DNA of 64,000 nucleotides from Staphylotrichum longicolle. Lineage: Eukaryota > Ascomycota > Sordariomycetes > Sordariales > Chaetomiaceae. The translations under genes and the position numbers were made by a program. The notes beneath the pieces were generated by a model. It did no database searches and was not told where the DNA came from. It saw only the letters and a list, made by a program, of their open reading frames with translations. The stretch spans positions 10,106,001 to 10,170,000 of the forward strand of contig JAHCVI010000001.1 of NCBI GenBank assembly GCA_019096155.1, given 5' to 3'. This document shows positions 36,003-48,434 of this stretch, piece by piece; within the stretch, counting starts at the first letter, position 1; every line of letters begins with the position of its first letter.

Positions 36003-36987
36003 TCACCCCATTCTCTCCGCCTCCTCCATCAACTTCTCCACACTGAACCTCCCGTCACCCTTTCCAAACCACTCCAACAACCTCCTCCTCTCCTCCGCCC
36101 TCTCCCTCCCTTCACTCCCATCCCACCCGCCATAGAACCGCTGCAGGCACATGACCAGCCACCTCGCGTCGTCCACCTTGACCCCGCGGTCCGCCACCAC
36201 GCTGCCCTGCATCAGCACGACCCCCTTGTCGCCCGCCAGCTCCTTGTAGTGCGTCACCGTCGTGTGCGGCGCCGCGTACTCCCCGCGCGCCTTGTACTCG
36301 GCCAGCTGCGTGAACAGCACCGTCGCCGACTGCGTCTCGGCGTCCCACGTCCACTGCAGAAAATGCATCTCGGCGCCCTGCTCCGGGTGCGGGACGGGCA
36401 GCACGAACTGCGGGTTCTGCCGCGCCAGCGCCTCCATGGTGGAGAACGTGGCCGTGGGGATCACGGCGCTGAGGGAGTGCGGGTTGGACGCGTGGTGCAG
36501 GCGCCAGATGGCCGAGAGCTCGGGGATGGTTGGGGAGGTCGAGGATCGCGGAGAGGGGCTTGATGCCTGATTTGCCGGTCTGGGATCTTGAGGCGGGGGG
36601 TTGTTTCGGGGTGGCGGGTGGTGGTGGTGGTGATGATGATGATGAGGGTGTTTGTGATTGTGGTTGTTGTTGAGTGGCAGCTGCTGCTCCCGCCTCGGCT
36701 TGGGGCGTGGGCGCGAGAGGGGCAGTGACCGCGTCGGTTTCTCTGCGCAGGGCGTGGATCTTGTCGGCGTAGGCCGACTTGAGCGAGTCGATGTCGGAAT
36801 GGCCCTCCTCGCGGGCCTTGCGGTCGAGCTTGTCGCGGTACTTCTCGAGGATGTTGCGCGGCGCCTGGGTTGTCGCCAGGAACCGCACGTCGTGCACCTG
36901 CGCCCACCGCCGCTGGTGCGAGGCACGCAGGGCGCGGGTTTGGCAGCTCAAAAGGTGCCGCAGCACCGGCGCTCGGACGGCGGCCAT
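36003..36987 (-). CDS. ATP11: ATP11-like F1-ATPase assembly chaperone, one frameshift
   Basis: A single-exon minus-strand gene. The N-terminus (MAAVRAPVLRHLLSCQTRAL, Arg-rich) is a probable mitochondrial presequence. Then come NILEKYRDKLDRKAREEGH and a Pro/Gln-rich linker. The first frame reaches PLSAILDLPN near 36535. The conserved C-terminal domain continues in another frame: IPELSAIWRLHHA, NPQFVLPVP, MHFLQWTW, VLFTQLAEYKARGEYA and a helical end to 36003. ATP11 binds free F1 beta subunits and prevents their aggregation before F1 assembly in the matrix. The total length (985 nt) is not a multiple of three, so a one- or two-base change, or a slightly larger loss, must lie at about 36528-36540. 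No splice sites fit there. The gene is needed for respiration, so sequence error is more likely than decay. Confidence 0.82.
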
Positions 36988-37860
36988 TGTGTGTTGTGAG
37001 ACGGTTTCGTGGTGGTGAATGGGTCAACAAATAAGAAATCGGAGACAAATCTGAAGTTCCGTTGATATATCGAAGATCTTGATGCGCATAACCCTAACCC
37101 TTTTTACGCTGTCCAGCACACTGATTTGACAACAATACAACAACCGTAGGTATGTCTACCTGGTAATTAGGTAGGCGTTGGAACATGTGCAGTGACGATT
37201 AAATCAACTTAGAGTAAGCAGATGATGTGTCTTCACCCAGAACTCCTCTCCCTCAACACAAGTCCTACTATCATCGAGGTGAGCTGCCGAGCTCCCAAGA
37301 TGGGAGAATGCGGGGAACCTTGACGGTTCGGGGACATGTCCCTCCTCAAAAGGGACATCGACGAGCGAAAAGTCCAGCAATTCCCGGACACCATGGACGA
37401 TCCCGTCCCCAAGCGATGCCCCTTTGCGTTACACTCGACGACAACTGCCGTCGCTTCCCCGCGTTTTCAGCCCCATGCAACAACCTGGAACCTCCCCTTC
37501 AACTTCACCAACTCAATCAACATTCACAGCCTCCGTGATCTCTCTCTCTAATAGTAACCTTCTATTCACCCACATTGTTTTACAGGCTCTAATCTGCCAG
37601 ACACAACAAGAAAACGCTGAAGAAGCCATGTAATACAGCAGCGGCTGTCGACCGCACTGGCCCGCAGGCGAAGTCTGTCCCTCGCGGGGGACCCGTCGCA
37701 GAGATGGGGCATCGAACCCGCTTGCTCAATCGACATTAAGTATCCTCCTCCTTCTCATCCACCCAAGTCATGACCATCTATCTGTTCAACGCCTTTTCCC
37801 CGGTCGGGACGCAAGACATCGCAACACCTCCCAACCACCTCATCCTCTCCGCCGCTCGAC
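36988..37860. other. Intergenic, telobox-like motif
   Basis: Promoter of ATP11 (-) and 3' flank of the peroxidase gene (-). It contains AACCCTAACCC (37088-37100). A B-box-like GGTTCGATGCC near 37710 (minus strand) lacks tRNA folding. Confidence 0.45.
37088..37100. promoter_or_regulatory. Telobox-like AACCCTAACCC
   Basis: Two telomere-type CCCTAA units lie about 100 nt upstream of the ATP11 start. Such boxes occur in promoters of fungal translation and mitochondrial genes. A regulatory role here is an inference from position. Confidence 0.3.
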
Positions 37861-39048
37861 TTAAGCGTTGACGGGCTTGAAGGTCCACCTCTCGGTGCCC
37901 TCGGCGAACGGCACGCCCAGCTCAAAGAGCTTGGTGACGACGGCCGAGAAGTCCTTGAAGAAGAGGTCGTTGTCGGCGGCGTACTTCTGCACCCACTCCT
38001 TGAACTTCTTGTCCTGGATAAGGGCCATGTCGGCGGGAAGCATCATCAGGCTCTTGGTCTTCTTGTCCTCGTACTGTTTTTTCCTCACGTCAGCTGCTGA
38101 CTTTCACTCGATAGTTTTGATCGGGCTTCGCTTACCTGCTTGGGGCCGTTCCACTTCTTCCACTGCCACTTCTCGTCCACCAGCAGCTTGTAGTAGTCGT
38201 TGGTCAGGACGGTGGGGGAGAAGGTCCACGGGCCGTCGTAGCCGGAGCGGTCGGTGTGGCAGCGGCCGAGGGCGTGGGCACCGGCCAGAGCGACAATCTC
38301 CTGGTCGTTGAAGCCCATGCGGTAGAAGATGTTGCGGAGGTGGTCCTGGGCCTGGGCGGCGTCGGGGAGGCGGCCGTCGGGGGTGCAGCCAGCGACGTCC
38401 TTGTCCTGGCGACCGGCGCGGTAGGGAATCACGGGACCGAGCATCTCCTGGATGGCGCAGACGCCACCGAGGATCCACAGATCAGAGTAAGTGATCCAGG
38501 GGAACTTCTCTGTTTCCAGTGTCAGCCACCTCTTCTGTCAACCCTCGAGTTGCATGTCAGCACTTACCCTTGACAGGCTGGAGGAAGTCACGGGCGGCCT
38601 TCAGACCGGCGTTGGCGCCGTGGTCGCTCTCCGGAGCAAAGCGCATGGTGGCGCCGTTGCTGCCACCGGTGCCCGTCTCCGCGTCATAGGTGCCGCTGGC
38701 GTGCCAGGCCAGGCGGAGCAGCACGGGGCCGTAGCTGCCATCGTCGTACTCATCGTTCTCCTCGAGGCGGTTCGCGATCTCGTTGTACACGGCTTGGTAG
38801 TCCTCGAATTTGGGGGTGAAAACCTTGGGCGTGGCCGGGGTCTGGTTGTTCAGGAAGTACCAGCCACCACCACCGACGGCGGCAGCACCGGCAACCCAGA
38901 GCCAGGCCGAGGAGCCCTTCTTCGCGGCGGGCTCCGACGAGTAGAAGCGGCGGCCGCTTTGGCGGAAAGCGATCCGGGGAGCGGCACCGAGAGCGGGCCG
39001 AGCAGAGGTGCGCAGAGCGCGAGTGAAGGTGCGAGTCGCGGTCGCCAT
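37861..39048 (-). CDS. CCP1: Mitochondrial cytochrome c peroxidase
   Basis: Three exons (39048-38568, 38509-38136, 38073-37861) give 355 residues, close to the family's 355-365. The enzyme reduces H2O2 with electrons from cytochrome c in the intermembrane space. A bipartite targeting signal is visible: an Arg-rich presequence (about 1-45), then a hydrophobic segment (AWLWVAGAAAVGGGGWYFL, about 47-65). The distal haem pocket is LLRLAWHASGTYD (Arg, Trp, His), the proximal His is in EIVALAGAHALGRCH, and the radical-bearing Trp is in YDGPWTF. The structural core continues through FFKDFSAVVTKLFELGVPF. Every catalytic residue I can check is present. The gene is intact, in contrast with several neighbours. 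Confidence 0.95.
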
Positions 39049-40412
39049 CTGGGGTTCGCGGAACGCAGGGTCAGAATCAGGTGCTCAGGTGTTTGCAAGG
39101 TGGGGGGGCGTGAAGCTCAGATGGAGCTGATATGGCGCGATTCCGAATCGTTGATAAGGAAACGAACAAGATGCAAGATGCAAGGAGTTTTTGGCTCTTG
39201 GAAAACACTCACCTTGTCTGGGGGTTATTAAAAGGAGAGTCTGACGGATGGGAAGAAGAACAAACGAAACAGCCTGTCACCAGAAGTATGTGATGGCAAG
39301 AGGGAGAATGCCGTAATCAAAAGGAGAGCTGGCGGGACGGGATGCGCTTCGGCTGTTGCCAACGGCGAGGTGGAATCACGTCGAAAAAAATGTTATGGGC
39401 GAATCGTGAGTGGTCAATTCATCAGCGGAGTGAACCCACGTGTGGGTCATCCTACAGTGTGAGACGCTGGGTTCCGGGGTCCCCCCGTCTTCCCCGAATC
39501 TGACCTCGTCGTCGAGCTCCGTTATCTCGTGGCAGCGGGACGTAACGGGTGGATCCCGGGGAGCGCCGAGTCTTTGATAACGGAGCCGAGGGTTCTCCGA
39601 GGAGGGCCGAGCAGCAATAGGTCCGATTTGGGGGTCGATATTTGGATTTGAGCCTCAGTCTTTGCCCGTGTCCCTTGCAGGGCGGGATCGAGTCTGATAG
39701 GCTGTGACTCAACGACCTGGCTCGGGAGGGCATGTGAGAGGAAAACCTCCGAGAGGCCAGAGCACCACGAGTCAAATCGCTCTCGGTTTACGCAATGCCA
39801 AGAGCTTGTCCATCATTTTTGGGGCGTTTACTCCCTGTGACTCCATAACGGGGCAGCATTGCACTTGGCCTCGCGTGGCAACGGTCCCTCAGTTTTGTCC
39901 TGTCTCGAGCCTGTGTACTCCGTACTGTGTTATCGATATGTCAGCAATCAGGAAGAATGACCTGACACGGAAGTCGCGGGGCCGGTCCGGCACGCCTCCG
40001 TTGGCTCCAAAATCTGGGGACCCCACTTCGGAAGGCGGCCGAAAAACGGCACGGCTCTCGAGTGGCGGCCCAGTGAGTAATCGCCCTGCAGCTGCAGAAT
40101 CAGGCCTGGTTCCATTCAGAACGAGAGAAGATGGAACAAAGTCATTTCAAGTTCGACTTATCCCCAAAACGGTGCATGTGGTACGCAGAGACAATTATCA
40201 GGCAGTCGGACAGCCCATTTTGATTTCCAGCATCTGACAATATTTCTACATTAATCCATACATCCTCTCCTTATACCTAGGTACCTGAGATCAGAATAAT
40301 CAAAGCTCGCAGAAACATATGGAGCCGCCCTGCCGCCCTAGTTGTTGCAACCATTATCCACCGCGCCCCCTCCGGTCCCGGTCTGCCGGTCCCCAGTCCG
40401 CTTGCTGATCGG
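39049..40412. other. Intergenic, no gene recognised
   Basis: About 1.4 kb between the peroxidase promoter and the PRP39 3' end. The longest plus-strand open frame (to 40237) has no ATG at its start and no family resemblance. Confidence 0.5.
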
Positions 40413-42745
40413 TTAGTCGAAGTCGGCGGGCCCCTGGGCATTCGGGTCTGGGTCCGTGTGCAGTTCGTAGTAGTTATAGAAGCGCCTCTCCGCCTTGATG
40501 CGCGTTGCCTCATCGAATCCCGCAACACCCGCAGCGTCCTTGGATTGCTTTGCCTTCGTGATAAGGGACACTGATTGGGGACTGTACTCTCGGTTAGTAT
40601 CGTGCGTTTTCCGTATCCGGCGGGATGTGATAGCATACCCAAATAGCTCTCGGTCGACAGCCAGGAACTCCTTCATCGCCTGCTTGCCTCCGCGCTGCTG
40701 CAGATAGTTCAAGTACACTTGGCCCAACTCCTGCTTCACGCCGGGCGAGAGACGACTCTTTGTGCGCATCTCGGTGAAGACGCTCTTGACTCGCTCGGCA
40801 TGCTGCGTCTCGAGTTCCGCATTGGTGGGCTGCTCCAGCTCGAATTCGAGCCACTTCTGCCAGAAGTGACGGCTATCGGCGTACCAACTCAAGTTGCTGG
40901 AGAAGGCGGTCCGGGCTTCGTCAACGGACCCTTTGACCTTCCACAGCAGGAACGCCCACTCCGTGACCAGCGCAGCCTTGGTGAAGATATCCACGGTGGG
41001 CGAGTCGAGCTGCGCCTTGTACACCTCGATTGCCGCGTCGAGACCGCTCTGGCGCCGCTGCAGATTGGCCCACGAGACGATCGCCTCGACACAGTCAGGT
41101 AGCTGCATGAGGATAGCCGCATGGATGTCTCTGGCGACATCGACGCGGCCGCACATCTCCTCAAAATAAGCCCACTGGAGCCGGACACCCGGCCTGCTGA
41201 TGGGAACGAACAGCGTCGCCGCGCGCAGGTAGATATTCCGGACCTCTTCCTCCTTGTTCTCCTGTGCCAACATCCACCGGGCATACCGAAGCCAGATCTC
41301 GTCATAGAGAGCACAGGTGACCAGGCATCTCTCGTACAGGAAGACGGTCCGCTGGTAGCCACCCTCTGCTTCCTCAAAGTCCAGGTACTTGCGCCAGTTG
41401 ATTAACTGATGATGTTCGAGCTCCGTGACGTGGAAGTAAGGACGCTTAATCTCCGCCTCGTATGTCCATCGCTTGTTGGTTTCAGCCTGGGTATGTTGAA
41501 AGATCTCGTAGAAAGAGGCGTCAATCTTGGCCCGGATGTCCCGCTCGACCTCGAGCTCGGGCTTCTGCATGCCGAATTGAGCCGCTTCCGTCTCGACTTC
41601 GGCGCGGTACCGAGCTAGCACACCGGCCGAGACGAGCTCCTGGAGAGGCCGCGTGTGGGACAGCTGTCGGAAGCGTTCAAAGTATCGCGCATACTGGTGC
41701 ATTGGGATGTGGATGACGCGGTTCAGGATGGCAAAGATCTTGTCCTGCGCTTCCTGCCGCGTCTCATACTCCAAGTACTTGTCCCAGAAAGGGTGAGAAA
41801 GGAAGTCCAGGCCAATGTGAGAGGCCGCACGCTCGAAGATCCTAGAGGGCGTGTCAGCAGCGAGCATCGGTGGCGGGATGGGAATGGAGCGGATTGGAAG
41901 GGTGTGTAAATACAAGAGGGGACTTGGTGTAAGCGACTGGAATCCATCTCAAGAGGCCAGACTACATCTCCGGGGCATGTGCGAACGGGAAATGAGCAGG
42001 AGGCCACAGCACACAAAATGCGATCCGCTGAGCACAGCAGAGCCTGGTTAGACATTGTGAGAGGACGATCCCAGCAGAGGGTGGCAGCTGCCTTTGGTAT
42101 CTCTCACCAGGTCGCGTATGGTTGTATCTTCGGGCTGATTCTCGCGATTCGTCAGGCGGCGCGGGCCAGCCTCGCAGGTTTGCTGCGTGTGAGGTGGTCA
42201 TAGGGCAGGGAATGAAATGGTCCGCCAATACTTACTCTCTCACAAGGTGCGGGGTGTGAGTGGTCTCCATCTTGAAGGAACAGTACTCGGTCCACAGATC
42301 GACCGAGTTGGTGATGCTGGCGCAGCCCCTCTCGTAGATCTGGCGCAATGTCAGTCCGGCTCATTGGAACGGTGCAGAAGCTGAGCGGGCGTACCATTTC
42401 AGCCGACTCGGGGCCAGAGATGTTGAATTCGAGGTCGGCATACTTTTTCCAGTAGCCGAAAAGCAGCGGGAACTTGAGGAGGAAGCGGTCGTACGAGTCG
42501 CGGAGTGTTGCCAAAGCTTGCGGGCTCGAGTTGCGATTGAGACCGCCCTCGAGGCTCTCGCAGGCGCGAATCAGTTTCTCCCAATTTTCGAAGTTGTCGG
42601 AATCGGCTTCCTGCGCACGCGATATCAGGTCAGCAGCGGATCGCGCGCCCCCAGGTGTATCTCAGCAACTTACGACATCGGCATTGAGCCGCTTGATCTC
42701 GGCATTCTCCTCATCGGTGCCTCCGAAGTTAGCGAAGTCGCCCAT
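40413..42745 (-). CDS. PRP39: U1 snRNP component PRP39
   Basis: Five exons (42745-42674, 42610-42395, 42339-42236, 41841-40639, 40581-40413) give 587 residues. PRP39 is a HAT-repeat protein of the U1 snRNP that helps commit 5' splice sites to the spliceosome. HAT units are seen throughout: NFENWEKLIRACESL, RFLLKFPLLFGYWKKYADLE, VDLWTEYCSFK, FWDKYLEYETRQEAQDKIFA, INWRKYLDFEEAEGG and IWLRYARWM, each with the paired Trp/Tyr and Glu pattern. The C-terminus (TKAKQSKDAAGVAGFDEATR) is charged. Intron 3 (42235-41842) is 394 nt, far longer than any other in the window, but has normal GTAAGT...TAG ends. The start lies 1.4 kb from the divergent phosphatase gene. Confidence 0.92.
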
Positions 42746-44143
42746 GATTGCGAGTGCTCAATTGCGGATTGCGAAGGCCGCGAGGGTAGATGACGAAATG
42801 CCTGGGTGCAGAGCGGAGGCTGAGGCGCAAGGTAAAACGAGGTCGGGCGTCGGTACAGAAACTAGATCGAACTTCCCGGACGCCAGTCTTCTCTTGCTCG
42901 GCAAGGTGCAGTGGGAGGGAGGAGTTGATGTCGGGTGCTGAATGCGAAAAAGTGGCTGCGTGCTTGGAGACGGGACCCACTCAGCCTTAACTTTGATGAT
43001 GCGCGCCAGCCAAAGGTGGCCGGGAGACTCGTGGGGGCCGCGCGCAGACACGGCCTTCTCCTGGGATCCGATCGGGCCAGGGCCGAGAGTGGGCATCGTT
43101 ACGTAATCACACAGCCATTTAACAAACTTTTTTCGACAAGCTCTCGGTTTCTTCCTTTCCTTCTCCAGGCTGATGATGATTGAATCAAAATCAAAACATG
43201 ATAGGAAGAGGCTGATTTTTCCGTATACGGAGAGCATGATCTCACCATTGATAATAAATCTGAAGCCACGATCGAGTTTCGAACAGTTTGTCCTTTTTTC
43301 TTTTCTCTTGTAGTTGGAGATAGCACTTCGGTTTTGGACCCAGCTTCTTGGGGGTTGAACACCAACGAGGACCCGAAGATGCGGAGAATCTGCTGGCAAC
43401 CTTGGGTACTGTGTTAGAACAGTGGCTAAGGTATGGTTCTGCGCCGAGTTGTCGCCAAAGCGCAGGACCCAAGCTACACCAAGCAAAGGCAATGACGAGT
43501 CCGTCATGCTGTAAGGACTCGTGTGTCATCGAGAGAACTGCGTTCTACAGCCTACATACTCGACCGACTCGACGGTACCTAACGTGATCCGTAAATAAAG
43601 GCCGTGAAACCTCGGCTCTTATGTGTTGGAAGTCGGTGGTGGCCTTTCACATAGAATTCATCCTCCTTGACTGCACAACCTCCCGGAAATCTTCGATCAC
43701 TGGTCTGTTGCGGGTGACGAAACAAAAGGCCAGAACCCCAAGTCCCCGCCGAAAAAAAAACTGCCAAGCTCACCAGGCCAGGGCTGCCCCGCGTTTCTTG
43801 GAGCTGAACGCAGGCCGGGGCTGTCGACAAGCAGGGCAAGTCCAGCTGAAGAGCGCCGAGCCAGGCGGGCATGTCAGGCTGCCACATCTTGCCGGCCTTG
43901 CAACCTTGAGGCTTCCAAGAATTCCAACTGCCCCTCGGTTCACTCCAACCCGACATTGAGGCCGAGTTGGACTCCGAGTCGACCCCTGCCAACCGTGCTC
44001 TCCATCTTGCAGGCTCCTTCAATTTGGCTCCAATTGGTCAAACCTCGACTCCCTTTGAAACCGCCATGACCTCTGTGCCCGATCTCGAGAGCTGTCTCCA
44101 TCACAACGGCATCGCTGCCCCTCTCTAAGACGCGAATCGCACC
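42746..44143. other. Divergent intergenic region
   Basis: Shared upstream region of PRP39 (-) and the SAC/5-phosphatase gene (+). No gene is recognised in it. Confidence 0.5.
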
Positions 44144-47100
44144 ATGGATTCCACCTACAGCGCTCCTTCGACAACGTTATGGCACGGGCAGCCGCCGTCT
44201 CCCGAAAAGTCTAGTCAAATCCTCATCCGCGAATATCCCCATCGAGCCATCGCGATTGCCTCGCACGCACATGCCCTGATCCTGCGCCACAGCAGCACGA
44301 CCAGCGAGGCTATCCCCAGTGGATTCCTTACACCCGTGTCGTCTGGTCGCCAGCGTCCAGCCGCCTCCGAGAATGCCGCATCCAAGTGCATGGTCGAATT
44401 CTCTTCGACCTCTGACCGACTGCTCGCCGACTACCGCCCGCTTACGCCGCGACCCATCTACGGGACCCTTGGGCTAATATCGATCGGGCGGGATGTGTTT
44501 CTCTGTGTTATAACCCAGGCTTCACGGGTTGCGACCCTGCGGCCCGGCGAGACTGTCGAAAAGATTGAGGCTGTCCAGTTCTTCTGTCTCAACTCCGCCG
44601 AGTACGACGACGTTGTCGCCCTCGACCCCAACGATCTCGACCAAGACGCAGCTTCCGTCTACGGACAGGGCTTGGGGCGGAGAGATGTACCGGTGGAACA
44701 CCCTTGCCAGGAGTTGCAGAAGCTGCTAGGCAATGGAACATTCTACTACAGTACTGACTTTGACGTTACCAACCGCATGCAGGACAGGTAGGGAATCGAC
44801 CAAGTCCAAGCATGTTCGCAGTTGAGCTAACACCTTGCAGGCCAGCCGATGCCGCCGAGTTCGATATAGATAATTTCGACGAGTCCTTCTTATGGAATTC
44901 CTACATGATCCGCCCACTCGTCCTGTTCCGGTCTCGACTTCAAAAGCAAGAGCGGGATGCCCTGGATGCCTCGAGAATATTGACGTCGGCAATACGCGGT
45001 TTTTGCAGGAGTTGGGCAATACCGCAGAACTCGGCACCATTGAGCTCTGCTAAGACCGGGCTGCCCTCGTACCTGACTGTCATATCGCGGTTGTCATGCA
45101 GGAGAGCTGGGACGAGGTTCAATTCAAGGGGCATCGACGACGATGGAAACGTGGCCAACTTTGTCGAGACGGAAACGACATACTGGAGCCCGTCAGGGGT
45201 CGTCTTTTCCTATGCTCAAGTGCGAGGCTCAGTGCCCGTCTTCTGGGAGCAGGCAGCTGGTCTCCTGCCGAATCAACAAAAAATCACCATCACACGGTCC
45301 GCGGACGGGACACAGCCAGCTTTCGACAAGCACTTTTCGCAGTTGGAACAAGCATACGGTGCGGTGCATGTCGTCAATCTCCTCAGCGCGACAAAGCCAG
45401 GCGAGTACGAACTCACAACGCTCTATCGGCTGGGAATCCAAAACTGCCCTCTCAGCCGGCCAGAAGGGAAGCAATCCAGAGATCATGCGCTGCTGAGGGA
45501 AACGGAGTACGACTTTCATGCCGAGACCAAGGGGCCTCAAGGGTATGTGGCAGCGAACGAGATCCGCCGGTACATTGAGAACTCTGCCGACGGATTTGCC
45601 TACTATCTCGCCCAGGAGTCGGATGAGGGAGGCAGGCAAAATGGCGGCATGAACGGCCACAAAAAGCGCCGCTATGTCGTGGTGCTACAGCAAGAGGGCG
45701 TCTTCAGGACCAACTGTCTTGACTGTCTAGACAGAACGAACCTGATTCAGACCATCATCTCGCAAATGGCCGTTGAATCTTTCCTCGGTCACCGAGGAGA
45801 GAGGGCACCTTCTGACTTCTGGTCTCGGCATGCTAACTTGTGGGCTGACAATGGCGACTCCTTGTCTAAGATCTATGCGGGTACCGGTGCTCTGAAGTCC
45901 TCGTTCACCCGCACTGGCAAGATGTCGTTTGCCGGAGCCATCGCCGACGTGCGAAAGTCAGCCACCCGACTCTACTATAATAACTTCACTGACAAAGCAC
46001 GACAAATCACCATCGACACGCTGCTTGGTCGGCTTGTGGGCCAAGTGCCCGTGGTTCTGTTCGACCCAATTAGCGATTATGTCGCCGGCGAGCTGCAGCG
46101 ACGGAGCGGCGAGTTCTCCACCGACGAGAGGATTCACATGTATGTGCGGGATCAGGGCAATCTCCCAAGTCAGATGCTAACGTTCAAACAGCCTTGTGGG
46201 AACATTCAACCTCAATGGCCGAACCAACGGCATCAACGACGATCTGTCTGCCTGGCTCTGGCCATCTGAGCTGGGATCGATCCAACCAGAGATCATCGCC
46301 ATTGGATTCCAAGAGATAGTCGAGCTCAACCCCCAGCAGATCATGAACAGCGATCCAACAAGAAAACAGATGTGGGAGCAATCCATCAAAAGAACGCTTG
46401 ACCGACACTACAGCAGAGAGGGGGACGAAAAGTATGTCTTGCTGAGGAGCGGGCAACTCGTCGGTGCCGCCCTGTGCATCTTTGTCAAGGCTTCGGTGCT
46501 CCACAACATCAAAAATGTCGAAGGGAGCGTCAAGAAAACAGGCATGTCAGGCATGGCCGGCAACAAGGGAGCAGTTGCCATTCGCCTGGACTATGCAAAA
46601 CACCCTATCTGCTTCGTGACAGCGCACTTGGCAGCAGGATTTGCCAATTATGAGGAAAGAAACAGAGACTATGCCACCATTGATCAGGGCCTCTGGTTTC
46701 AGAGGAACAGAGGGATAGCTGACCATGGTAAGAGACTTGTGGTATCAGCGATGAATTATGCAGACTGACGCCCACGCAGACTCCGTCATTTGGTTTGGCG
46801 ACTTCAACTATCGAATCGGGCTCGGTCTCGAGGCAGCCAAAGACGCGGTGAAAAGGCGAGATCTCGAGCGCTTGTTCGAGAACGATCAGTTGAACCTGCA
46901 GATGGTTGCCGGGCTCGCGTTCCGCTTCTATTCAGAGGCGCGCATAACCTTTATGCCGACATACAAATTTGACGTGGGCACGGACGAATATGATAGCTCG
47001 TAGGCATCCCCAACACAGTGAGGAGAAGAAAGTACTAACAGCGAGCGCAGTGAGAAGGCGCGTATTCCGGCTTGGACGGACCGCATTCTTCGAAAGGGAT

Positions 47101-48434
47101 CAAACCTTCGGCAGCTCGCCTACAACTCTGCGCCGCTGCGATTCTCTGACCACAGACCCGTCTACGCGGTCTTCGAGTGTACTGTCAATATCGTGAACGA
47201 GAAGCTGCGGGATAAGATCAGCAGGGAGGTGTACGAACGGCGGAAAGCCGACGTTGGGGGAGAGACGGCGAACTTGGCTGGAGACGAGTCTGAAGACGAA
47301 GACCTCATCGGCTATGATGCCATCGAACCCGGTCTCCCGCCGGCGAGCTCGGATCGCCAGAAGTGGTGGCTAGACAACGGCAAAATGGCCAAGTCGTCCA
47401 TCAGCCCACCGAAGCCCGACAACCCGGCATCACAAACCGTGCTGAACCCGAAGCGGCCGACAAACCCCCATATGCCAACTGACGAGCCTGACTGGGTCAG
47501 TGTCCCCAGATCCGAGTCCCGTCTGTCGTCATTTTCCAGCATGTCGACTTCGCCATACGAACATGTCAACCACTCTATGCTGCTCTCGTCTTCGGCATCG
47601 AGCTCGGTGCCTAGAAAGCTACCGCCTCCATATGATCCGTCAGCCCTCCCCGCTAAGGTCGGCCGGCTCCAGATCAGCGACGAGACAAAGAGTGCGCAGA
47701 CGCCTCCTCCGCCTCCACCACGGAGACAGACCGGTATGGGCCCCGAATCGGCGGCCAGTTCTCCGGGGCCGTCGAAGCAACAAAAGCGAAAGCCGGTCAG
47801 TAAGACAGCGCCTGCTCCGCCCGTTGGACCGAAACCCGTTGTCCCTCACGAACAGTCGACAAAACAAAAGTCTGCCCCACCAGTCGCGCGAAAGCCTGCA
47901 CACCTCACCGCCCCGGTCTCCCCGGCGAGCAGCTTCGCATCCGAAAGCACACTGCATGGTGGCTCAGAAGCATCCTTCCCGGACATCCCGCGGCGCTCAA
48001 CCTCCAGCCTGCAAAGCTCGCGTTCGAACCTGACCGACAGCCTGCCCTCCCTGCCCGCGCGAGCGAGCAGCGTGAGAGCGTCAGAAACAACCGCCGCACC
48101 ACCACTACAACCGCCACGACGAACCAATACTGCCAACACCAAAACCACCACTAATGTAATCACGCAGAGCCGTATGGGGCCGGCCGGGGGGATACCGCTC
48201 GTGGGGTTGACAGGAGGGCCGCCAAAGGTGCTAGAGAGGAAGCCGCAGTTGCCGGCTAGGAAACCGACGGTTCCGTTGCCGGCGCCGGTCCCTGTCGCTC
48301 TCCCCGCGGTGTCGGGGCAGAAGCAGGGGCCGCCGCCACCGCCGCCGGCTCCGAGGAGGACGCAGACGGTCGATTTGTTGGGGGATGATGGAGGGGCGGA
48401 GATGGGCGGGTGGGAGGCGCTGAAGCCTACCTAG
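44144..48434 (+). CDS. Synaptojanin-like SAC / inositol 5-phosphatase
   Basis: Five exons (44144-44787, 44841-46139, 46192-46727, 46780-46999, 47051-48434) give 1360 residues. The protein clears PI(4,5)P2 and other phosphoinositides at the plasma membrane and endosomes, acting in endocytosis (yeast INP51/52/53 type). The N-terminal SAC domain (about 1-600) ends with the catalytic C-x5-R motif in RTNCLDCLDRTN. The 5-phosphatase domain (about 650-990) shows TFNLNGRTNG, KTGMSGMAGNKGAVAIRL, TAHLAAG, WFGDFNYRI, PAWTDRIL and SDHRPVYAVF; the Asp, Asn and His active-site residues are present. The tail (about 1030-1360) is Pro-rich with many PxxP and poly-Pro runs (PPPPPPRR, PARKPTVPLPAP), expected to bind SH3 proteins. 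The end, TVDLLGDDGG, contains a possible adaptor/clathrin-box-like motif. All domains are uninterrupted. Confidence 0.94.

Noticed and set aside
37670..37750. Possible tRNA on the minus strand (GGTTCGATGCC)
   Set aside because: T-stem pairs only three of five bases and no cloverleaf or acceptor pairing can be drawn.
39704..40237. 177-codon plus-strand open frame
   Set aside because: Starts at GTG, has no family resemblance and no splice partners.
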